In this document: in pieces, positions 10,987 through 19,011 of the stretch | Numbering within the stretch: position 1 is the first letter of the stretch | Layout: every line of letters starts with the position of its first letter | Source: Pseudonocardia sp. EC080619-01 | GTDB lineage: Bacteria > Actinomycetota > Actinomycetes > Mycobacteriales > Pseudonocardiaceae | Assembly (NCBI RefSeq): GCF_001420995.1 | Contig: NZ_CP012184.1 | Span: 1,782,501-1,846,500 of the forward strand | DNA length: 64,000 bases | Direction of reading: 5' to 3' | Notes under the pieces: model-generated | What the model saw: the letters and a program-made list of their open reading frames with translations, nothing else | What the model was told of the DNA's origin: nothing | Databases searched by the model: none | Translations under genes and position numbers: made by a program

Positions 10987-12531
10987 TCAGACCGGGCTGA
11001 CCGGGTGATGACGGCGGTCGGCCGGCCGGGACCAGCGGTCGGCGTCGACCATGCGGGCGGCCAGCTCGGCACGCAGCCGTCCGGGCTCGACGACGGCGTC
11101 GACGACCAGGTCGCTGCCCATCCGCAGCAGGTTGAGGTCGGCGTTCTGCTCGACCGTGCGGGCCTCGACGAACGCGGCACGCTCGGTCTCGTCGGAGATG
11201 GCCGCGATCTTGTTGGCGTAGACGGCGTTGACCGAGGCCTCGGCCGCCATCGGCCCGATGACGGCGGTGGGCAACGCGAGCGTGGCGCGGGGCTCGAAGC
11301 CGGGTGCGCACATCGCGTAGTAGCCGGCGGCGTAGGCCTTGCGCAGGACGACGGTGTACTTCGGCACGTCGGCCGAGGCCATCGCCACGATCATCTTCGC
11401 GCCGTGCCGGATGATGCCCTGGCGCTCGACCTCGACGCCCACCATGAACCCGGGGACGTCCTGCAGGAACACCAGGGGGACGCCGAACGCGTCGCACAGG
11501 GAGACGAACCGCGCCGCCTTGTCCGCGGAGTCGACGAAGATCGCGCCGCTGCGCACGCTGGGCTGGTTGGCGACCAGGCCGATCACGCGTCCGTCGAGCC
11601 TCGCGAACCCGACGACGATCTCCTCGGCCCAGCGGGCCTTGATCTCGAAGAACGAGTCCGCGTCGACCAGCCCGTCGATGACGTCCCGGACGTCGTAGGC
11701 GGTGTTCGGGTCCATCGGCACCACGTCGCCCAGCGGCCGCTCCGGTGCCTCGCCGGCGATCCGCGCCGGCGCCGAGCGGAAGCCGTCGGGCAGGTACGAC
11801 AGCAGCAGCCGCGCCGCGGCGACCGCCTCCCAGTCCGAGTCGAAGACCTCGTCACCGCACCCCGAGACCGACGCGTGCATCATCGCGCCGCCCATCTCCT
11901 CCGGCGTGGTGACCTCACCGGTGACCTTCTCGGCCACCCGCGGGCTGGCCAGGTACATCGAGGCGTTGCCGTTCACCATCCCGACCCAGTCGCAGAAGGC
12001 GGGCATGTAGGCCCCGCCCGCCGCCGACGGACCGTGCAGGCAGCAGATCTGCGGGACCCGGCCGGACAGCCTCACCTGCAGGTTGAAGATCGCCGACGCT
12101 CCGCGCCGGCCCGGGTAGAAGCCCATCTGGTCGGTGAGCCGGCCACCCGCCGAGTCCACCAGGTAGACCACCGGGAGCAGGTCCCTGTCGGCCCGCTCGA
12201 GGATGCGGATCTGCTTCTCGCAGGTCAGCTCCCCCCACGAGCCCGCCTTGACGGTGAAGTCGTGGGCGATGACCGCGACCGGCCTGCCCTCGACGCGACC
12301 CACACCCGTGACGACGCCGTCGGCGGGCAGGGCCTCCGCCGCGGCGGTGGCCAGCAGGCCGTCCTCGACGAACGACCCCGGGTCGAACAGGACCGCCAGC
12401 CGCTCACGGACCGGCAGCTTGCCGGGCCACCGGGCCGGGTCTCCCCCGCCCAGCGCCCGCCCGGCGGCGTCCACCACGTCCTGCGCCGTCGGAGCACCCG
12501 GGGCGACGGCGCCCTCGTCCACCGCCGTCAT
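10987..12531 (-). CDS. Acyl-CoA carboxylase beta (carboxyltransferase) subunit
   Basis: A 514-residue carboxyltransferase of the AccD/MCC-beta type with two crotonase-like halves. Signatures include VVYLVDSAGGRLTDQMGFYP, QICCLHGPSAAGGAYMPAF, VGFARLDGRVIGLVANQP and LVFLQDVPGFMVGVEVE. It transfers carboxyl from biotin on the alpha subunit (769-2520) to the acyl-CoA. It overlaps the acyl-CoA dehydrogenase stop by one base (12531). MCC-beta-like features and the neighbours suggest 3-methylcrotonyl-CoA as substrate; this is inferred. Confidence 0.9.
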   Translation of the reverse strand: MTAVDEGAVAPGAPTAQDVVDAAGRALGGGDPARWPGKLPVRERLAVLFDPGSFVEDGLLATAAAEALPADGVVTGVGRVEGRPVAVIAHDFTVKAGSWGELTCEKQIRILERADRDLLPVVYLVDSAGGRLTDQMGFYPGRRGASAIFNLQVRLSGRVPQICCLHGPSAAGGAYMPAFCDWVGMVNGNASMYLASPRVAEKVTGEVTTPEEMGGAMMHASVSGCGDEVFDSDWEAVAAARLLLSYLPDGFRSAPARIAGEAPERPLGDVVPMDPNTAYDVRDVIDGLVDADSFFEIKARWAEEIVVGFARLDGRVIGLVANQPSVRSGAIFVDSADKAARFVSLCDAFGVPLVFLQDVPGFMVGVEVERQGIIRHGAKMIVAMASADVPKYTVVLRKAYAAGYYAMCAPGFEPRATLALPTAVIGPMAAEASVNAVYANKIAAISDETERAAFVEARTVEQNADLNLLRMGSDLVVDAVVEPGRLRAELAARMVDADRWSRPADRRHHPVSPV

Positions 12532-13670
12532 CAGGCGCCCTTCATGGACTTGGACAGGATCTCCAGCTGCACCTCGTCGGTCCCGCCGCCGATGCGCAGG
12601 ATCCGCGCGTCGCGGTAGTGGCGGGCGACGGGCGTCTCCTCGACGAACCCGGCACCACCGAAGAGCTGCACCGCGTCGTCGATGATGCGGTTCGCCGCCA
12701 CGGCGGCCAGGTACTTCGCGCGCGCCACCGAGACCGGCGCCTCGGGGTGGCCGGCGTCCATCCGTGCCGCGGCCTGGTAGGTGACCAGCCGGGCGGCGTC
12801 GAGATCGATCTCCATCGTCGCGACCCGGTGCCGGACCGTCTGCAGACCGGTCAGCGGCGCGCCGAACGCCTCCCGCTCGCGCACGTGGGCCCGGACCAGG
12901 TCGAGGCACTCGGCGGCCTGCCCGATCCCCATGCCCGCCAGGGCGATCCGCTCGAGCTGGAACCCCTCCATGATCTGGTGGAACCCGAGGTTCTCGGCAC
13001 CGACGACCGCGTCGTGCGGCACGACGACGCCGTCGAGGACGACCTCGCGGGTGTCCGAGGAACGCCAGCCCATCTTCGTCAGCGGCGAGCCGAACGACAG
13101 CCCGGGCGCGTCCTTCGGCACCTCGAACAGCGTGATCCCCGAATGGCGGGGCCCTCCCGAGCGGGCGCCGACGATCAGCACGTCGGCCAGGCCCGCGTTG
13201 GTGATGAACATCTTGCGGCCGTCGATGACCCAGCCGTCGTCGGTGCGCCGGGCCTTCGACGTCAGGCCCGCGACGTCCGAGCCCGCGCCGGGCTCGGTGA
13301 CCGCGATGGCGGCGACGGCCTCGCCCCCGGAGATCCGGGACAACCAGCGGTCCCGCTGCTCCGGCGAGCCGTTCCGGGCCAGGTGCGGTGCGGCCATGTA
13401 CGAGCTCACCAGCGGCGTGATCGCGATACCCGCGCTGGCCCGGGACAGCTCCTCGGCGACGATCGCGACGGCGAGCGCGTCCCCCTCGGACCCACCGTGC
13501 GACTCCGGGATCGACAGCCCCAGCAGGCCCGCCTTGGCCAGCGACGCCCAGAGCTGGACGGGGAACGTGCCGGCCTCCTCGGCGGTGTCGACGAGCGGGC
13601 GGACCTCGCGGTCGGTGAAGTCCCTGCAGGACTCGCGGAAGAGCACGTGATCCTCATCCAGTTCCCACAT
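12531..13670 (-). CDS. Acyl-CoA dehydrogenase with isovaleryl-CoA-dehydrogenase-type active site
   Basis: A 379-residue FAD flavoprotein starting MWELDEDHVLF, with the flavin segments AVTEPGAGSDVAGL and WVIDGRKMFITNAG. The usual C-terminal catalytic Glu (YEGT in medium-chain enzymes) is replaced by Gly in RIGGGTDEVQ. A Glu is present at residue 240 in FQLERIALAG, matching the position used as base in isovaleryl-CoA dehydrogenase. So alpha,beta-oxidation of a branched short acyl-CoA is likely. First gene of the operon and divergent from the TetR gene at 13806. I preferred the ATG at 13670 over an upstream start inside the promoter. Confidence 0.9.
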   Translation of the reverse strand: MWELDEDHVLFRESCRDFTDREVRPLVDTAEEAGTFPVQLWASLAKAGLLGLSIPESHGGSEGDALAVAIVAEELSRASAGIAITPLVSSYMAAPHLARNGSPEQRDRWLSRISGGEAVAAIAVTEPGAGSDVAGLTSKARRTDDGWVIDGRKMFITNAGLADVLIVGARSGGPRHSGITLFEVPKDAPGLSFGSPLTKMGWRSSDTREVVLDGVVVPHDAVVGAENLGFHQIMEGFQLERIALAGMGIGQAAECLDLVRAHVREREAFGAPLTGLQTVRHRVATMEIDLDAARLVTYQAAARMDAGHPEAPVSVARAKYLAAVAANRIIDDAVQLFGGAGFVEETPVARHYRDARILRIGGGTDEVQLEILSKSMKGA

Positions 13671-13692
13671 GCAGATGTGCACCGCCTCACAT

Positions 13693-13714
13693 ATCTTACT
13701 TACCGGTCGGTCAG
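13693..13714. promoter_or_regulatory. Promoter/operator of the acyl-CoA operon
   Basis: On the minus strand a TAAGAT -10 hexamer is the complement of 13693-13698. Immediately next to it (13699-13714) is the imperfect inverted repeat CTTACCGGTCGGTCAG, with arms CT-n-ACCG and CGGT-n-AG around GT. A TTGACA hexamer is the complement of 13740-13745, giving an alternative promoter. The position between the operon and the divergent TetR gene supports repressor control; the pairing is inferred. Confidence 0.5.
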
Positions 13715-13805
13715 ATTTTTCGCAGACGCGGCCCGGACTTGTCAAGGCCGTCGGTCCGGGACCGGCCGACTACGGTGGAGCGGGCACATCGGGAACGGAG
13801 GACCC

Positions 13806-14420
13806 ATGACGCAGGCCGCGCGGCGCCGGCCGGGGCCGAGCAAGGCGGACGCCCAGCGGCAGCGCCTGGTCTCCGAGGCCGCGGCGATCTTCAGCCGGCA
13901 GGGCTTCCGGGCGACGTCGATGAACGAGATCGCCGCCGCGGTGGGCATGTCGAAACCCGCCCTGTACTACTACTTCCGCAACAAGGAGGAGCTGCTCGTC
14001 CGGATCTACTCGGACGTCCTCGACGAGAGTCTCGCGATGGCACGGGAGACGGTCGCCGACGCCACGTCGTCCTTCGACGCGGTCCGGGACCTGATCGCCT
14101 CACGGGTGGTCTACACCTGCCGGAACCAGGCGCTGCTCAAGGTGTGCTTCGAGGAGGAGCACGAGCTCCCCGCCGACCTGGCGAGCGAGATCCTGCAGCG
14201 GCGCCGCACGTTCGAGGCGCTGTTCGCCGACGAGCTCCGGGGCCACCTCGAGCGGCACCCCGATCTCGATCTCGGCATGTCGCCGTCGATCTACGTGAAC
14301 ATGTGCCTGGGCGCGGTGAACTGGTGCTACAAGTGGTTCGACCCCGCGGGGCCGTCCTCCCCCGAGGAGATCGGCCGGCAGATGGCGGCGGCACTCACGG
14401 TGTCCCTCGCGGCGAGGTGA
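13806..14420 (+). CDS. TetR family regulator, likely repressor of the acyl-CoA operon
   Basis: A 204-residue TetR protein with HTH FRATSMNEIAAAVGMSKPALYYYF at about residues 38-61, the KPALYYYF variant common in regulators of fatty-acid and branched-acid degradation. The C-terminal domain should bind an acyl-CoA. A good Shine-Dalgarno (GGAACGGAGG) precedes the ATG. It is divergently placed 135 bases from the operon start with an inverted repeat between them, matching the mycobacterial Rv2506-like arrangement beside the leucine block (recalled, not searched). Confidence 0.88.
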   Translation: MTQAARRRPGPSKADAQRQRLVSEAAAIFSRQGFRATSMNEIAAAVGMSKPALYYYFRNKEELLVRIYSDVLDESLAMARETVADATSSFDAVRDLIASRVVYTCRNQALLKVCFEEEHELPADLASEILQRRRTFEALFADELRGHLERHPDLDLGMSPSIYVNMCLGAVNWCYKWFDPAGPSSPEEIGRQMAAALTVSLAAR

Positions 14421-14446
14421 ACCGGGGCCGAACGGGGTGCCGGCCG

Positions 14447-15520
14447 TCAGCCGACCGCCCCGGCCGGGGTCTCGGCGAAGCGGGCGAGGGTCGCGGCGAC
14501 GGCGGTCGTGTAGCGATCGAACCGGTCGGTGTCGACGCTGGCGAGGGTGTCGCACGCGGAGTGGTAGCAGGGGTCGAAGACCTCGCCCTCGGTCCCGCCC
14601 CACACCGCGGCCTGCTGGGCGGACTTGGTGTCGCCGTCCCCGGTCACGGCGCCACCGGTGGGGATGCCGGCCTCGACGAACGGGCCGTCGTCGTCGCCGT
14701 AGAGGGGGATCGGCTCGGCCCTGGCCCCGGTGGCGGCGAGTTCCTCGCTGAGCACGGCGGCGACCGTGCCCGATCCGGGCGGCCCCGTCTCGGACTCGTC
14801 GTCCCCGGCCCCGCCCTGGACGAAGTACCCGCCGTTGGACGAGCCGAGCATGTCGACGTTGAGGTAGAGCAGGTGGGCGTCGCGCTGCTGCGGGGTGAGC
14901 CCCTCGACGTAGCCGCGGGAGCCGTGCAGGCCCTCCTCCTCCGAGCCCCAGAACCCGAACGCGACGGTCGTGGCGACGCCCGGGGCCGGGCCGACCCGTA
15001 GCGCAGCCTCGAGGAGCGCGGCGACACCGGTGCCGTCGTCGTTGATGCCCGGCCCCTCGGGCACCGAGTCCAGGTGCGCGCCGGCGAGCACGAGTGCGCC
15101 GGGGTCGCCGTCGCGGGTGCGGGCGACGACGTTGCGCAGCTCGCGGCCGAGGTCGGCGTCGTAGTAGGTCGGGGTGTCGACGTCGAACCCGGCGTCGCGC
15201 AGGACGCCTGCGACGTAGTCGACCGAGCGCTCGTAGCCGGGACTGCCGGACGCGCGGTTGCCGCCGGCGTCGTCGGCGATCCTCTGGAGCGCCTCCAGGT
15301 GGGTCGTGGCCGGAGTGGCGCTCGGGGTGGACCGGACCCGCTGCGCCAGGGCGCCGTCGGGCGGGGTGGGCCCGGGCCCTGCCGGGGTGGACGTGGTGCA
15401 GGCGGTGAGGACCATGACGGCGCAGGCGAGCAGCGCAGCCACGCAGCGGGCGGGCCGCCGGGACCGGCGCACGGCCCTCGCCCTGCCGTCGGAGGTGTGG
15501 TGCGGTACGTGCGAACGCAT
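14447..15520 (-). CDS. Secreted M28 family aminopeptidase lipoprotein
   Basis: A 357-residue exported zinc peptidase. The N-terminus has basic residues, a hydrophobic stretch and the lipobox VLTACTTS, so it is probably lipid-anchored. The M28 metal ligands appear in order: LAGAHLDSVPEG (His), GINDDGTGVAALLE (Asp), FGFWGSEEEGLHGS (catalytic Glu pair), LNVDMLGS (Asp) and CYHSACDT (His). It trims N-terminal residues from peptides outside the membrane. The ATG at 15520 is chosen because it puts the signal sequence at the start. It converges on the TetR gene ending at 14420. Confidence 0.9.
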   Translation of the reverse strand: MRSHVPHHTSDGRARAVRRSRRPARCVAALLACAVMVLTACTTSTPAGPGPTPPDGALAQRVRSTPSATPATTHLEALQRIADDAGGNRASGSPGYERSVDYVAGVLRDAGFDVDTPTYYDADLGRELRNVVARTRDGDPGALVLAGAHLDSVPEGPGINDDGTGVAALLEAALRVGPAPGVATTVAFGFWGSEEEGLHGSRGYVEGLTPQQRDAHLLYLNVDMLGSSNGGYFVQGGAGDDESETGPPGSGTVAAVLSEELAATGARAEPIPLYGDDDGPFVEAGIPTGGAVTGDGDTKSAQQAAVWGGTEGEVFDPCYHSACDTLASVDTDRFDRYTTAVAATLARFAETPAGAVG

Positions 15521-15746
15521 GTCCGGCTCCCGCGTCGCCTGGGTGTGGTCCGGTGTTCGGCGCGGACCCGGCAGCCGGTTCGTCACGAGTCGTCCCGGTC
15601 GGCGCCGATGCCGGAGTCTGCCACGGCGGGACCGGGTTTGCGACAGGATCACGAGCCGGGCCGGTCGCCGGCATCCCGCCCGGCGCGATGAGTTCCACGC
15701 CCGGGTGGAGTCACCCGTACGTCGACCGTCGAGGAGGAACTCACCG

Positions 15747-16214
15747 ATGACCACCAGCGCGCCCCCGCAGCTGATCACCACCACCGCGACGACCACGGCG
15801 GTGGTCCGTGGCGTGGTGGCGATGACCGAGTTGCCCGCCTTCTACGACCGGGTGTTCGGCACGCTCCCCGGTGTCCTCGCCGCCCAGGGCGTGGAGGTCA
15901 CCGGCCCGGCGTTCGGCCTGTACCGCGGCATCCCCGCCGAGACCGTCGACCTGGAGGTGGGCTTCCCGACCGACCGGCCGGTGGCCGACGACGGCGAGGT
16001 CACCGCGGGCGAGCTTCCCGCGGGCCGGGTGGCGCGGGCGGTGCACAGCGGTTCGTTCGACGGGCTGGGGCCGGCCTGGCAGGACCTGGCCGGCTGGATC
16101 GCCGGCCAGGGCCTGCGGCCGGGCGACACGTTCTGGGAGGTCTACCTCACCGAGCCGTCGCCGGAGATGGACCCGCGTGACCTGCGCACGGAGCTCAACT
16201 GGGTGGTGTCCTGA
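15747..16214 (+). CDS. GyrI-like/AraC effector-binding domain protein
   Basis: A 155-residue stand-alone GyrI-like domain: LPAFYDRVFGTLPGVLAAQGVE, ETVDLEVGFPT and the C-terminal DTFWEVYLTEPS, ending in RTELNWVVS. The fold is the small-molecule-binding SOUL/Rob-C type. Such single-domain proteins bind or hydrolyse hydrophobic cyclic compounds; the ligand is unknown. A strong GAGGAGG site at 15731-15737 precedes the ATG. It is divergent from the M28 peptidase; the 226-base intergenic region presumably holds both promoters but shows no clear repeat. Confidence 0.85.
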   Translation: MTTSAPPQLITTTATTTAVVRGVVAMTELPAFYDRVFGTLPGVLAAQGVEVTGPAFGLYRGIPAETVDLEVGFPTDRPVADDGEVTAGELPAGRVARAVHSGSFDGLGPAWQDLAGWIAGQGLRPGDTFWEVYLTEPSPEMDPRDLRTELNWVVS

Positions 16215-16292
16215 TCGGGGCCGCCGGCCGACGTCCTACTCCCTCACGGTGCCGTCGAGCCGGCAGAAGCCACTGATGCCCCGACGGCCCTG

Positions 16293-17162
16293 TCAGATAG
16301 TCCTACGGTTCGCGTTCGTCGGCCGCTGATCGCCCGTGGCCTCCGCGGCGACGGATCCGAGGAGCGCGAGTCGTTCGGCCGAGTCGGTACCGGGCTGGGC
16401 GTGGTAGATCACGAGCATGATGCCGTCGGTGCCGCTGACCGCGAGCTTCTCGCGGTCGAGGCGCAGGGCACCGACGGACGGGTGGTCGAGGACGAGGGCG
16501 GCGCCGGTGCGTTCGGCGATGTCGTGGCGCGCCCACAGCCGCCGGAACTGCGGGCTGGCCAGCGAGAGGTCACCGACGAGCTCCACCACGCGCGGGTCGT
16601 CGACACTGGTGCCGACGGTCCTGCGGAATCCGGCGAGCAGCGCGGCGGCGGCGCGTTCCCAGTCCTCGAAGAGGTCCTGTTCGGCCTCGTCGAGGAACAC
16701 GTCGCGAAGCCGGTTGCCGCCCGGCACCAGCCGTGGGGAGACGGCTCCGGCGAGCGGGTTCGCAGCGAGCACGTCGAGATACCGGCCCTCTGCGAACGCG
16801 GGGAAGGGCAACGCGTCGATGAGGCGTGCGGTGCTGGGCGGGAGTGCCTCGCGGCGGGCTCTCGAGCGCTTCCGGCGTGGGGTGTCGGTGGCGATGCCCA
16901 GGAGATGGCTGCTGTCGTCGAGCCGGAGGACCCGGGCGATCGCCTCGAGTACCTGCACCGACGGGCGGCGGTCACGGCCCTGTTCGAGGCGCAGGTAGTA
17001 CTCCGCGCTGATGCCGGCGAGCATGGCGACCTCCTCGCGGCGCAGCCCGGGGACGCGTCGGGTGCCGAGGACGGGGATACCGACCTGCTCAGGGGTGACC
17101 AACGCACGTCTGGCCCGGAGGTACTCGCCCAGCGTGTTCGGCTCGTCGGTCACGCCGATCAC
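16293..17162 (-). CDS. XRE-family regulator with MmyB-like ligand-binding domain
   Basis: A 289-residue protein: an N-terminal XRE helix-turn-helix over about residues 10-75 (VPGLRREEVAMLAGISAEYYLRLEQG) and a C-terminal MmyB/PAS-like domain (LIDALPFPAFAEGRYLDVLAANPLA, LDREKLAVSGTDGIMLVIYHAQPG). The family binds fatty-acid-like ligands and often controls a neighbouring SDR. That fits here: the divergent gene at 17290 is an SDR. All candidate starts are GTG; I took 17162 because GGCGG lies 5 bases upstream, with 17153 and 17201 as alternatives. Confidence 0.9.
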   Translation of the reverse strand: MIGVTDEPNTLGEYLRARRALVTPEQVGIPVLGTRRVPGLRREEVAMLAGISAEYYLRLEQGRDRRPSVQVLEAIARVLRLDDSSHLLGIATDTPRRKRSRARREALPPSTARLIDALPFPAFAEGRYLDVLAANPLAGAVSPRLVPGGNRLRDVFLDEAEQDLFEDWERAAAALLAGFRRTVGTSVDDPRVVELVGDLSLASPQFRRLWARHDIAERTGAALVLDHPSVGALRLDREKLAVSGTDGIMLVIYHAQPGTDSAERLALLGSVAAEATGDQRPTNANRRTI

Positions 17163-17289
17163 GCTAACCGCCGTGTCCCGACGCAGGGTGTGCCCTGCCA
17201 CTACCAGGGTCGGCAGGGATCTGGGTCGCCGTGACCGGGCCGGACACGATGGTCACGCCACCCGAGATCCACCGGAAGGGAAGAGCCTC

Positions 17290-18318
17290 ATGGCATCCGT
17301 CCTCGTCACCGGCGGTTCCGGCTTCATCGCCGGGCACGTCGTCATCCAGCTCCTGGACCAGGGACACACGGTGCGCGCCACCCTCCGCTCCCTCCGCAAG
17401 GAGAACGCCGTACGCGCCGTACTCGGAGACGCCGGCGTCACCCGCGACGACGCCCTGACCTTCGTCGAGGCGGACCTCATGCAGGACCCCGGATGGGCCG
17501 AGGCCGCCGCCGGGACGGACTACGTCGTCCACCTCGCATCGCCCGTCCACATCGGCAAGGTCGAGGACGAGGACGAGGTCATCGCCCCGGCCCGCGAGGG
17601 GGCGGTCCGGGTCCTCCGTGCCGCCGAGGACGCCGGGGTCCGACGCGTCGTACTCACCTCCGCGTTCCACGCCGTCGGATTCGGCCACGGCCACATCGAC
17701 CACGTGTTCACCGAGCAGGACTGGTCACCGCTGCACGGCCCGGGAGTCGACGCCTACGGGCGGAGCAAGATCCTCGCCGAGAAGGCCGCGTGGGAGTTCG
17801 CCGCCGAGCCCGGACGCACGGTCGAGCTGACCACGATCCTGCCCGTCGCGGTCATGGGCCCGGTCATGGGTGCGGCCATCTCCGGCGCCAACCACATCGT
17901 GCAGAACAGCCTCGACGGCCGGATGCCCGGCTACCCGAACATGTACGTGCCGATCGTCGACGTGCGCGACGTCGCCGCCGCCCACGTCGCCGCGATGACC
18001 GCTCCCGACGCCGCCGGTGAACGGTTCCTGGTCGGCACCGGCGAGCCGGCGATCGCCATGAAGGACATCGGCGCGATCCTCAGGACCGGCCTCGGAACGA
18101 AGGCGTCGAAGGTCCCGACCCGCACGATCCCGGACGTCGTCGTGAAGGCGACCGCGCTGTTCAAGGACGAGTTCAAGCCCGTCGCCGCCGACCTCGGCTA
18201 CGTCAAGCGGGTCTCCGACACCAAGATCCGCACGGTCCTCGGCATCACCCCACGGCCCGCCCGCGAGGCCATCATCGCGGCAGGCCGGAGCATGGTCGCG
18301 CGCGGGCTCGCCGGCTGA
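17290..18318 (+). CDS. NAD(P)-dependent epimerase/dehydratase-like extended SDR
   Basis: A 342-residue extended SDR. The dinucleotide motif is VLVTGGSGFIAGHV at residues 5-18, VVHLASPVHIG is the second motif, and the active-site pair is in YGRSKILAEKAAW (Tyr-x3-Lys). The fold is close to dihydroflavonol-4-reductase/aldehyde-reductase types that reduce a carbonyl with NADPH. GGAAGGGAAG precedes the ATG. Divergent from the MmyB-type regulator, so regulated by it in all likelihood. Substrate unknown. Confidence 0.9.
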   Translation: MASVLVTGGSGFIAGHVVIQLLDQGHTVRATLRSLRKENAVRAVLGDAGVTRDDALTFVEADLMQDPGWAEAAAGTDYVVHLASPVHIGKVEDEDEVIAPAREGAVRVLRAAEDAGVRRVVLTSAFHAVGFGHGHIDHVFTEQDWSPLHGPGVDAYGRSKILAEKAAWEFAAEPGRTVELTTILPVAVMGPVMGAAISGANHIVQNSLDGRMPGYPNMYVPIVDVRDVAAAHVAAMTAPDAAGERFLVGTGEPAIAMKDIGAILRTGLGTKASKVPTRTIPDVVVKATALFKDEFKPVAADLGYVKRVSDTKIRTVLGITPRPAREAIIAAGRSMVARGLAG

Positions 18319-18339
18319 CCGCAGGTGCTCCTGGAGCGC

Positions 18340-18954
18340 TCAACCGGCGGGGAGCGGTCTCGGGCCGGCCGAGCCCCGTCCACGGATGAGCGGCAGGAAG
18401 ATCTCGTCGACGATCTCCACCAGGACCTCGTCCGGCACGGCGGGAACACCACGCAGGGCGTACTCACCGCGCAACAACGTCATCGGCAGCGCCGCCACTC
18501 GTGGCTGCACGGCCTCCGGAGGGGCCTCGCCGCGCGCCACCGCGTGGCCCAGCAGCGCGAACCAGGCGGCGTCCATCGCGCCGCCTCCAGCCTGCTCGCG
18601 CAGCAGCTCCAGCAGGGCCGGCTCATCGGCGGCGGCCGCCAGGAGATCACGCAGGATCGCCCCACGGGGCGAGGACCAGGTCGAGTTGGCCTGCCGGAGC
18701 AGTTCCAACGCATCGCTCCGGAGGTTGCCCGTGTCCGCCGTGGGGGTGCGCGCCTCCGCCACGTACGTATAGGCCGCGACGCCGAGTGCGGCGCGCTGCG
18801 ACCAGCGCCGGTAGATCGCGTTCTTGTTCGTGCCGGCACGCCGAGCGACCTTGTCCATCGTCATGCCTGCGTAGCCGGAAGCAACGAGTTCGTCGGCGGC
18901 CGCACTCAGGATCGCCCGCTCCAGTTCCGCGCCTCGTCGCCGCTGCCCCGTCAC
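18340..18954 (-). CDS. TetR family regulator of the divergent 19012 gene
   Basis: A 204-residue TetR protein with HTH YAGMTMDKVARRAGTNKNAIYRRW at about residues 32-55 and a TetR_C-like domain. It starts with GTG at 18954, directly beside the first of two identical operators (18955-18969). It converges on the SDR gene, 21 bases apart. The twin operators between it and the TIM-barrel-like gene strongly suggest autorepression and control of that gene. Confidence 0.9.
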   Translation of the reverse strand: MTGQRRRGAELERAILSAAADELVASGYAGMTMDKVARRAGTNKNAIYRRWSQRAALGVAAYTYVAEARTPTADTGNLRSDALELLRQANSTWSSPRGAILRDLLAAAADEPALLELLREQAGGGAMDAAWFALLGHAVARGEAPPEAVQPRVAALPMTLLRGEYALRGVPAVPDEVLVEIVDEIFLPLIRGRGSAGPRPLPAG

Positions 18955-18997
18955 GGTACGCAGCGTACCTTCTGGCTGTTACGGTACGAGCCGTACC
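18955..18997. promoter_or_regulatory. Twin TetR operators GGTACG-N3-CGTACC
   Basis: Two 15-bp perfect-arm inverted repeats occur at 18955-18969 (GGTACGCAGCGTACC) and 18983-18997 (GGTACGAGCCGTACC), 28 bases centre to centre. The second ends 14 bases before the ATG at 19012 and the first abuts the GTG of the TetR gene. They fill the 57-base divergent region, so binding must block both promoters. Confidence 0.75.
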
Positions 18998-19011
18998 CTG
19001 AGGAGGTAGCG

